Assembly: GCA_009775225.1 (NCBI GenBank)
Contig: VSPE01000040.1
Coordinates: 1 to 20,823 of the forward strand
From: Muribaculaceae bacterium
GTDB taxonomy: Bacteria; Bacteroidota; Bacteroidia; Bacteroidales; Muribaculaceae
Length of the DNA stretch: 20,823 bases
Direction: 5' to 3'
The position numbers and the translations under genes were made by a program. Shown piece by piece: positions 14,344 to 20,823 of the stretch. Each line of letters starts with the position of its first letter. The first letter of the stretch is position 1. Under the pieces are notes generated by a model. It saw only the letters and a list, made by a program, of their open reading frames with translations, made no database searches and had not been told where the DNA came from.

Positions 14344-16422
14344 ATGAAATTCTCCGAGAAACTCCTCCTTGCAGCTCTCTCGCTGACTGCCGCAGCACCG
14401 CTGTGCTCCGCCATGGAGAAGCAACCCGCCTTTCCGGGCGCCGAAGGCTTCGGCCGATACACCACCGGCGGCCGTAGCGGCAATGTATACCATGTGACAA
14501 ACCTGCTTGACAACGGCACCGGCTCGCTGCGCTGGGCACTAAACCAACCCGGCCCACGCACTATCATATTCGACGTATCAGGCACCATACACCTTTCTTC
14601 AAGCCTCTCTATTCCCGCAAACACCACCATAGCAGGCCAGACTGCACCCGGAGACGGCATCTGCGTGGCCGACTACCCCGTAAGCGTAGGCAGCAACGTG
14701 ATAGTACGCTATATGCGCTTCCGACTCGGCAACAAGTATGTACTCCAAAACGGCGCCGACGGCTGGGACGGTCTCTCGGCAATGGATGGTCACGACATTA
14801 TCATCGACCACTGCTCTATAAGCTGGAGCATCGACGAATGTTGCTCGGTTCTCGGCAATTCAAACACCACCGTACAGTGGAGCATGGTAGACCAGAGTCT
14901 CGTAAACTCAGGCCACTCCAAAGGCGCCCACGGCTACGGCGGCAACTGGGGCGGCTCGGGAGCTTCGTTCCACCACAACCTTGTGGCGCACCACGGCAGC
15001 CGTACCCCGCGCCTCGGCCCGCGTCCTACCACCCAGCTCGACGAGCGCATGGATATGCGAAACAACGTAATATATAATTACGGTGGCAACGGTTGCTACG
15101 GCGGCGAAGGCATGGACGTAAACATCGTAAACAACTACTACAAGCCCGGCCCCGCCACAGGCTCGGGTGCAAAAAAATACCGCATTGCAGGTATAGGCAT
15201 CCGTACCAACGCATACGTGGCCACATACCCCGACTATGCACCCGCACTCCACAAGTGGGGTCACTACTACGTGACAGGCAACGTCAACCCCGACCACGCC
15301 CAGGTAACCCGCGACAACTGGAACTACGGCATTCTCCAGCAAATAGACACAAGCAGCAAGGCTACAGACGGCACATGGAACGACCAGGTAAAGGCCGAAA
15401 TCAAGCTCGCCGAGCCTATCCGCTTCATCGCCACTACAACCCACAGCGCCCAAGTGGCCTACGAACGCGTGCTTGAATACGTAGGTGCTTCGCTGCACCG
15501 CGACAGCCACGACGAGCAGATTGTATCCGACACACGCAATGGCGCAGCCACAGCCACAGGCAGCGGCAACGCGAAAGGACTTATTAACAGCCAGGACGAC
15601 AACAAGCCCGCAAACGCGCCCGCAAACTGGAGCGCTTGGCCCACTCTCAACAGCATGGAAGCTCCTGCCGACACCGACCGCGACGGCATACCAGACTTAT
15701 GGGAAACAGCCAACGGACTGAACCCAAATGACGCATCCGACGCAAAAGAAATCAACGCCGACGGCTATACTATGCTCGAAGTATATCTGAACAGCCTTGT
15801 CGAACATATCACCGAAACTCAGAATGAAGGTGGAACAATCGAAGGCGATATTGACGAATACGACCCTGTGGAAGACAGCTACACCCTCTGCTTTGATACT
15901 CGCGAAGGCACATCGGGCTGGAACTTCAAAGGCGGTTTTTCACTGTCGTCAACAGGCAGCAACATAGGCAATAAAAACAACTACCTGCGTCTGCCCCGCG
16001 ACTATCAGCTCACTCTCACTTTTCCCTCCTACATGCAGCTCGAAGGCATAAAAGCTGAGGGCCATGGCCGCTACACCTCCTCGACCTACTTCGACGCCAG
16101 CCTCACCGAGTTTGCCGGCAAGAGCTATGAGACCGGAACATACTGCCTCCCAAAAGGTAGCGAGGACGGCGAGTTCACACTCATGCTCGACACTCCCCTG
16201 CGCAACGGCTACGCCACCATGACATGGACAGGCAATAACCCCGAGGCTATCATCACACTGTATATGGCCGAACGCTCTACCGCAGGTATCGACGACGTTG
16301 TTGTAAGCGACACAGCCACGGCTGCCGACGAGCGCTGGTTCAACCTTCAGGGTATCGAGGTACGCGAGCCTCGCGCTCCAGGCCTCTACATACACGCCGG
16401 ACGCAAAGTACTTGTAAAATGA
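14344..16422 (+). CDS. Secreted pectate lyase, PL1 family, with C-terminal NLQGIE tail (copy 2)
   Basis: The 692-residue paralogue has the same domain order as the preceding gene: signal peptide (about 1-23, CSA|ME), PL1 beta-helix from PAFPGAEGFGRY (28-39) with DHCSISWSIDE (155-165), HGYGG (196-200) and HHNLVAHHGSRTPR (210-223), calcium loop DTDRDGIPDLWE (443-454), a beta module (about 510-645) and the tail RWFNLQGIEV with PGLYIHAGRKVLVK. The cysteine in the signal region (PLC) lacks the small residue before it that a lipobox needs, so it is not called a lipoprotein. The two copies probably arose by tandem duplication and may differ in substrate. Differences are spread through the beta-helix loops (for example residues 132-141) and the beta module. 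It is followed by a 152-base gap with competing hairpins. Confidence 0.9.
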   Translation: MKFSEKLLLAALSLTAAAPLCSAMEKQPAFPGAEGFGRYTTGGRSGNVYHVTNLLDNGTGSLRWALNQPGPRTIIFDVSGTIHLSSSLSIPANTTIAGQTAPGDGICVADYPVSVGSNVIVRYMRFRLGNKYVLQNGADGWDGLSAMDGHDIIIDHCSISWSIDECCSVLGNSNTTVQWSMVDQSLVNSGHSKGAHGYGGNWGGSGASFHHNLVAHHGSRTPRLGPRPTTQLDERMDMRNNVIYNYGGNGCYGGEGMDVNIVNNYYKPGPATGSGAKKYRIAGIGIRTNAYVATYPDYAPALHKWGHYYVTGNVNPDHAQVTRDNWNYGILQQIDTSSKATDGTWNDQVKAEIKLAEPIRFIATTTHSAQVAYERVLEYVGASLHRDSHDEQIVSDTRNGAATATGSGNAKGLINSQDDNKPANAPANWSAWPTLNSMEAPADTDRDGIPDLWETANGLNPNDASDAKEINADGYTMLEVYLNSLVEHITETQNEGGTIEGDIDEYDPVEDSYTLCFDTREGTSGWNFKGGFSLSSTGSNIGNKNNYLRLPRDYQLTLTFPSYMQLEGIKAEGHGRYTSSTYFDASLTEFAGKSYETGTYCLPKGSEDGEFTLMLDTPLRNGYATMTWTGNNPEAIITLYMAERSTAGIDDVVVSDTATAADERWFNLQGIEVREPRAPGLYIHAGRKVLVK

Positions 16423-16439
16423 ATTGTTAAAAATACGCC

Positions 16440-16481
16440 GACGGGGATTTTTGGCACATTTCCCGTCAAAAAATACCCCGT
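16440..16481 (+). promoter_or_regulatory. Mutually exclusive hairpins after the second pectate lyase
   Basis: GACGGG (16440-16445) can pair with CCCGTC (16462-16467), or the overlapping ACGGGG plus ATTTTT (16441-16452) can pair with AAAAAT (16469-16474) and CCCCGT (16476-16481). Both use the same 5' arm, so only one forms at a time. No T-run follows. A weak -7-like TAATTTTA lies at 16501-16508, so the next gene may have its own promoter. Confidence 0.4.
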
Positions 16482-16574
16482 TGGCCTTGACTATTTGGTC
16501 TAATTTTACCACCGCAATCCTAAATCCTGAAATAAATAAACAATATAAATATTAACCTTAATATCTACGCACAG

Positions 16575-18029
16575 ATGAAGAAATCTTTACTCTTTGCTAC
16601 AGTAGCAGGCCTTGCTTTCTCCGCAAGTGCCCAGACTGTACAGGACATCCCCAACGCCGAGTGGCTTAAGCTCGACCAGGGTACCTACTCTTTCGTAACT
16701 ATCAACATGCCCGCAGAAGACTCCGTCGACCCCGAAACCGGCGACATTATCCCCGGCGTTGACAAACCCCGCGTGGTTGACAACAAGAACGACGGCGTTC
16801 AGCAGTTCGACTCAATGAACGACGGCGACGTTGCAGTCTTCAAGCTGAACAACACTCAGGAAAGCTGCTACGTGCTCCACTTCGTAACCGGCACCAAGAA
16901 CAACGGCAGCTCTCTTATGTTCGAGCTCCTCGACAAAGATGACAACATCGAATGGAGCTGCGACTACACTGTAGCCAACAACGGCGAATGGAACGCTCGC
17001 AACAAAATGCTCGAAGGCATGGCTTTCATCGAAGACCCCCTGCCCACAGGCGAATACAAGTTCCGCATCACTTTCCGCAATGAGGCCGGCGGCCGTACAG
17101 CTACCGTAAATCTCCGCGAAATCAGCTTCGAGGCTCGTGAAAGCATCACAAGCTACTCTATCAACCTCGAAGTAGAGCCCGCAGGTGCCGGTGTTGCGAA
17201 GAAATCGCCCGACATGCCCATGTATCTCGCCGACGCCGAAGTTACTATCTCGGCTACCGCAAACAAGGGCTACAAGTTCATCGGCTGGGAAGCTGAAACT
17301 GAAGACGGCGACACTTACGCTATCGAAGAAGCCTCTTCGAAAGTTTATGCAACTTGCAACGTTACCTACTATGCAATGTTCGAAGAAGTGATTATGACCA
17401 ATAAAGTTCCCGGCAACATCAGCTTCGACACCCGAATTCTCATGAACGGCAACCCCGAAACCAAGGCTGTAAGCCTTGACGGCGAATCCTATATGGAAGG
17501 TGCAGAAGTATACTATCTTGCCAACTACCGCGCTGTAGAAGAAGGCAAAGGCAACAACAGCGAGCAGTTCGAACTCGACGTTACCAAGGACGGCAACTAC
17601 ACTATCCTCGCACCCACCTCCACAAAGCAGGATGAAGCACACATAATCTTCACCATCTACGACTTCGATGAATACACCGCCGACGCTGCTTCCGCTCAAC
17701 CCGAATACACCGGCACTCTCACTGCCGAGAAAACCGGCAACTGGCAGAAGTTCGTAAGCAACAAGCTCGAAAACGTTCACCTCACCAAAGGTCACAAGCT
17801 CCTTAACCTCGAGTTCCACGAACCCGCAGCCAAGAAATACACCGCCAACCTTCTCTACATCAAGATGGGTATCGGCGATGACTTCGGCGAAGAAGAAGCC
17901 GGCATCGAGAACGTAGCTGTTGAGAACAACGTGAACGTTAAGTACTACAACCTCCAGGGTATCGAAGTAGCCCCCTCCACCAAGGGCCTCCTTATCCTCA
18001 GCAACGGTACAAAGGTTCTCAACAAATAA
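16575..18029 (+). CDS. Secreted protein of unknown function: two beta-sandwich-like regions, InlB-like repeat, NLQGIE tail
   Basis: I do not recognise this 484-residue protein as a named family. A signal peptide (1-20, SASAQ) is clear. Residues about 25-190 look like a beta-sandwich (VAVFKLNNTQESCYVLHFVTG). Residues 194-272 match a divergent InlB B-type / bacterial repeat (GYKFIGWEAE and YYAMFEE). Residues about 278-432 look like a second, CBM6/35-like beta-sandwich (GNWQKFVSNKLENVHLTKGH). The end carries YYNLQGIEV and a GLLILSNGTKVLNK tail as in the two pectate lyases. No catalytic motif was seen. Placement suggests a carbohydrate- or surface-binding partner of the pectinases; that is inference. 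Codons AAC, AAG, GTT and GCT are favoured more than in the neighbouring genes, hinting at high expression. Confidence 0.75.
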   Translation: MKKSLLFATVAGLAFSASAQTVQDIPNAEWLKLDQGTYSFVTINMPAEDSVDPETGDIIPGVDKPRVVDNKNDGVQQFDSMNDGDVAVFKLNNTQESCYVLHFVTGTKNNGSSLMFELLDKDDNIEWSCDYTVANNGEWNARNKMLEGMAFIEDPLPTGEYKFRITFRNEAGGRTATVNLREISFEARESITSYSINLEVEPAGAGVAKKSPDMPMYLADAEVTISATANKGYKFIGWEAETEDGDTYAIEEASSKVYATCNVTYYAMFEEVIMTNKVPGNISFDTRILMNGNPETKAVSLDGESYMEGAEVYYLANYRAVEEGKGNNSEQFELDVTKDGNYTILAPTSTKQDEAHIIFTIYDFDEYTADAASAQPEYTGTLTAEKTGNWQKFVSNKLENVHLTKGHKLLNLEFHEPAAKKYTANLLYIKMGIGDDFGEEEAGIENVAVENNVNVKYYNLQGIEVAPSTKGLLILSNGTKVLNK

Positions 18030-18067
18030 GACCTGATTCAGATACGCATATAACTTACTGAAATTAC

Positions 18068-18103
18068 AGGGCCGTAACTCACATTCGGTCGAGTTACGGC
18101 CCT
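18068..18103 (+). promoter_or_regulatory. Perfect 13-base-pair hairpin between the unknown protein and GH3
   Basis: Bases 18068-18080 and 18091-18103 are perfectly complementary around a ten-base loop. TGCTC follows in place of a T-run. It may act as a terminator of the upstream gene with a poor U-tract or as an mRNA 3' end stabiliser. Confidence 0.6.
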
Positions 18104-18108
18104 TGCTC

Positions 18109-18153
18109 TACCCGTAGGACGGGTAAATAAGAACTGCGAAAACTTTTTTTCGC
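18109..18153 (+). promoter_or_regulatory. Two further hairpins in the GH3 leader
   Basis: TACCCG (18109-18114) pairs with CGGGTA (18120-18125) around TAGGA. GCGAAAA (18136-18142) pairs with TTTTCGC (18147-18153). The second lies 25 bases before the GH3 ATG. No TAnnTTTG element was found here, so GH3 probably depends on upstream transcription or an unusual promoter. Confidence 0.35.
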
Positions 18154-18177
18154 TATACAACAAGCTGACTACCAACC

Positions 18178-20742
18178 ATGAAACATCTACTCCTATCTGC
18201 GATACTGACCGCAAGTTCCTTTACCGCAGGTGCACAGGCACTCCCCTATCTCAACCCCGACCTTACTCCTGAAGAACGCGCTGCCGACCTGTGCAGCCGG
18301 CTCACCCTCGAAGAAAAGGCCAGGCTGATGATGAACTCGTCGCCGGCTATCGAGCGCCTTGGCATACCCGCCTTCGAATGGTGGAGCGAAGCCCTGCACG
18401 GCATAGGACGCAACGGCGTTGCCACGGTATTCCCCTCGTGCATCGGCATGGCGGCATCGTTCGACGACGACCTTATAAGCGACGTATTCACCGCTATAAG
18501 CGACGAAGGTCGCGCCAAGAACACTCAGGCTCGCAGCAAAGGTATTGTCGGCAAATACAAAGGTTTGTCGTTCTGGACTCCGACCATCAATATCTTCCGC
18601 GACCCGCGCTGGGGACGCGGACAGGAAAGCTACGGCGAAGACCCCTACATGAACGGTCGCATGGGCCTGCGTGTGGTAAATGCACTACAGGGCGATTCTA
18701 CCGCACGGTATTACAAACTCATAGCCTGCGCAAAACACTTCGCCGTGCACAGCGGCCCCGAAAAGCTCAGGCACTCATTCAACGTTGAAGATTTACCCGC
18801 ACGCGACCTGTGGGAATCATATATGCCGGCTTTCAAAGACCTTGTAACCAAGAGCGACGTACGCCAGGTGATGTGCGCATATCAGCGCTTCGAAGGCAAA
18901 GCATGCTGCGGCTCCGACCAACTACTCCAACACATACTGCGCGATGAATGGGGTTACGAAGGTATGGTCGTATCTGACTGCGGCGCTATCAACGACTTCT
19001 ACCTCCCCAAACGACACGGTGTGGCAGCCGACGCTCCGGCTGCATCAGCCCTTGGCGCACTCTCGGGAACAGATGTGGAGTGCGGCGCCATATACAAGAA
19101 CCTCCCCGAGGCAGTACGCCGAGGCGACATACGCGAAAGTGATATAGACATCAACGTGCGACGACTTCTTCGCGAGCGTTTCGCACTGGGCGACTTCGAC
19201 CCCGATTCGCTCGTAAGCTGGACAGCTATCCCCGAGTCTGTAATTGCCTCGAAAGAACACCGCGCCTTGGCTCGCAAAATGGCTCAGGAGCAGACGGTAG
19301 TGCTTAAAAACAACGGAATACTACCCCTGCAGCGCAGCGGCAGAAAAATTATGGTAATGGGTCCCAACGCAGTAGACTCCACCATGCAGTGGGGCATATA
19401 CTACGGCATGCCAGCCTACACCGTGACTATGCTCGACGGCATACGCAGCAAAGTCGGCGACGTGCCTTTCGTCCGTGGATGCGCTATCACTCGCCTGAAA
19501 GACAACGAAAGCATTATGGGCGAGTTTACCGATGCCGACGGAAACAAAGGCATGCACGCCACCTACTGGAACAACATACACATGGACGGCTCACCCGCCG
19601 CAACAGCCAACTACAGCAGCCCTATACGCCTCGACAACGGCGGCAACACAGCCTTCGCAGCAGGCGTAGAGCTTGAAAACTTCACCACCCGCATCAAAGG
19701 CTCGTTCACCGCCACTGCCGATGAGGTGCTCGATATGGTTTACAACAACGACGACGGGCTACGCATCATAGTCAATGGCGACACCGTGCACAACCGCTGG
19801 AAAGCCGAAGCGCTCAACTTCCGCAACCGCGAACTCAAGGTGCAGAAAGGCAAGACCTACGAAATCGAAATAAACTACATGCAGCTGGCCGACGACGCAA
19901 CACTGAACTTCGACATACTGCGCTCACGCGACGTTACCGTCGACGACGTGGTAGCCAAGGCTGCCGACGCCGACATCGTGCTCTTCTTCGGCGGCATATC
20001 CCCCGCATACGAGCGCGAACAGGCCAAAGTCACCGAACCTGGCTTCGACAACGGCGACCGCACCTCGATTGAGCTTCCCCTGTGCCAGCGCGACATAATC
20101 AGAGGCCTTGCAGAAGCCGGAAAGCAAGTAGTGCTGATAAACTGCAGCGGCAGCGCCGTTGGCCTCAGCCTCGAAGACAAGCTCTGCGACGCAATCGTGC
20201 AGGCATGGTACCCCGGCGAAGAAGGCGGCAACGCAATAGCCGACGTACTCTTCGGCGACGTCAACCCCTCCGGTAAGCTTCCCGTGACATTCTATACCGG
20301 CGACGGCCAGCTGCCCCCCTTCGAGGAATACCGCATGGCCGGACGCACCTACCGCTATCTGCGCGAGGCTCCGCTGTATCCCTTCGGCCACGGCCTCTCG
20401 TACACCACCTTCAGCTATGGCAAACCGCGCTACAAAGACGGCAGACTCACCTTGTCGGTGAAAAACACCGGCAAGCGCGACGGCACAGAAGTAGTGCAGC
20501 TCTACATGCGCCGACCCGCCGACAAAGAAGGCCCCAACAAGACTCTGCGCGGATACGCACGTGTCGACCTCAAAGCCGGCGAAAGCCGCGACGTGACACT
20601 CGACATACCACGCGAGACATTCGAGTGCTGGAATGAGACATCGGGTCGCATGGCCGTAATACCCGACACCTACGAGCTTATGGTAGGCGGTAGCAGCGAC
20701 GACAAAGCGCTCCGCACTATAAAAGTGAAAATTAAGAATTAA
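18178..20742 (+). CDS. Exported GH3 glycosidase with PA14 insert, beta-xylosidase type
   Basis: The 854-residue protein has a signal peptide (1-20, AGAQ). The GH3 N-terminal barrel contains EWWSEALHGIGRNG (67-80), KHFAVHSGPEKLRH (186-199) and the nucleophile D267 in VVSDCGAI. The second domain is split by a PA14 module (about 456-580) and resumes with VLFFGGISPAYERE, where E612 is a candidate acid/base. PFGHGLSYTTF (735-745) begins the fibronectin-III-like end domain. EWWSEALHG together with a PA14 insert is typical of beta-xylosidases and related arabinosidases rather than beta-glucosidases. With xylose genes nearby, release of xylose from pectin (xylogalacturonan) or xylan is the likely task. 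There is no NLQGIE tail. The last codons, KIKN and stop, are formed by an AT-rich repeat, so the C-terminus may have been reshaped by it. Confidence 0.88.
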   Translation: MKHLLLSAILTASSFTAGAQALPYLNPDLTPEERAADLCSRLTLEEKARLMMNSSPAIERLGIPAFEWWSEALHGIGRNGVATVFPSCIGMAASFDDDLISDVFTAISDEGRAKNTQARSKGIVGKYKGLSFWTPTINIFRDPRWGRGQESYGEDPYMNGRMGLRVVNALQGDSTARYYKLIACAKHFAVHSGPEKLRHSFNVEDLPARDLWESYMPAFKDLVTKSDVRQVMCAYQRFEGKACCGSDQLLQHILRDEWGYEGMVVSDCGAINDFYLPKRHGVAADAPAASALGALSGTDVECGAIYKNLPEAVRRGDIRESDIDINVRRLLRERFALGDFDPDSLVSWTAIPESVIASKEHRALARKMAQEQTVVLKNNGILPLQRSGRKIMVMGPNAVDSTMQWGIYYGMPAYTVTMLDGIRSKVGDVPFVRGCAITRLKDNESIMGEFTDADGNKGMHATYWNNIHMDGSPAATANYSSPIRLDNGGNTAFAAGVELENFTTRIKGSFTATADEVLDMVYNNDDGLRIIVNGDTVHNRWKAEALNFRNRELKVQKGKTYEIEINYMQLADDATLNFDILRSRDVTVDDVVAKAADADIVLFFGGISPAYEREQAKVTEPGFDNGDRTSIELPLCQRDIIRGLAEAGKQVVLINCSGSAVGLSLEDKLCDAIVQAWYPGEEGGNAIADVLFGDVNPSGKLPVTFYTGDGQLPPFEEYRMAGRTYRYLREAPLYPFGHGLSYTTFSYGKPRYKDGRLTLSVKNTGKRDGTEVVQLYMRRPADKEGPNKTLRGYARVDLKAGESRDVTLDIPRETFECWNETSGRMAVIPDTYELMVGGSSDDKALRTIKVKIKN

Positions 20743-20748
20743 AAATTA
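20729..20748. repeat. AT-rich intergenic repeat, copy 2
   Basis: These 20 bases are the exact reverse complement of 2159-2178. They overlap the last codons and the stop codon (20740-20742) of GH3. Confidence 0.6.
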
Positions 20749-20787
20749 AGAGGGTGTTTCATAACAATTGTTAAGAGTAACAAGCAA

Positions 20788-20816
20788 AAATGCCTCTGCT
20801 AAAGGAGAGGACATTT
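20788..20816 (-). terminator. Possible terminator of a gene beyond the right edge
   Basis: AAATG-CCTCT (20788-20797) pairs with AGAGG-CATTT (20806-20816, one bulged A) around an eight-base loop. On the minus strand the stem runs into TTTTT, which fits termination of a convergent gene outside the window. Upstream of it lies the palindrome TAACAATTGTTA (20762-20773). No gene is seen in 20743-20823. Confidence 0.4.
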
Positions 20817-20823
20817 CTAAATT

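Noticed and set aside
14378..14412. Possible lipoprotein signal in the second pectate lyase
   Set aside because: The cysteine is preceded by Leu, not Gly, Ala or Ser, so the lipobox rule is not met. An ordinary signal peptide cut at CSA|ME fits better.
16812..17819. 335-residue open frame antisense to the unknown secreted protein
   Set aside because: The plus-strand frame has a signal peptide, an InlB-like repeat and the shared tail. The antisense frame has none and sits fully inside it.

Overview
The window looks like a chromosomal segment of a gut Bacteroidales, most likely of the Muribaculaceae/Bacteroidaceae type. The evidence is promoters with the Bacteroidetes -7 element TAnnTTTG (148-155, 9421-9428 on the minus strand, 9545-9552, 9578-9585), few Shine-Dalgarno-like sites, several multidomain secreted carbohydrate-active enzymes, and a C-terminal tail of the RWFNLQGIE type shared by three secreted proteins. 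This taxonomic call is inference; no rRNA or marker gene is present. No CRISPR array, complete insertion sequence or phage gene was found.

Left edge (1-1344): a complete tRNA-Leu(UAG) with a strong intrinsic terminator, then a translationally coupled pair on the plus strand: a membrane-anchored SPFH/band-7 protein and a 63-residue Arc-type ribbon-helix-helix protein. A long UUCG-capped hairpin ends this unit in the convergent gap.

Central minus-strand block (1444-9356): two catabolic units. The first, transcribed right to left, is a GltD-like flavoprotein, KDG kinase and KDPG aldolase, the last steps of hexuronate (galacturonate/glucuronate) breakdown to pyruvate and glyceraldehyde-3-phosphate. 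The second is a xylose unit, xylB-xylA-xylE, with a strong hairpin between xylA and xylE. A 301-base gap (4584-4884) between the two units holds a promoter-like element and a structured leader.

Right plus-strand block (9629-20742): five exported proteins. They are a GH28-GH105 fusion (polygalacturonase plus unsaturated uronyl hydrolase), two tandem paralogous PL1 pectate lyases, an unrecognised two-lobed secreted protein with an InlB-like repeat, and a PA14-containing GH3 of the beta-xylosidase type. The first three are closely spaced (gaps of 19 and 40 bases) and probably form one operon. The last two follow longer gaps that carry inverted repeats.

Together the genes fit a pectin programme: outer enzymes cut homogalacturonan and release xylose side chains (as in xylogalacturonan), GH105 removes the unsaturated uronyl end, and the cytoplasmic KDG and xylose genes feed both sugars into central metabolism. 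The window has no SusC/SusD pair, no uronate isomerase/dehydratase genes and no sensor-regulator, so the pathway is incomplete here. The substrate assignment is inference.
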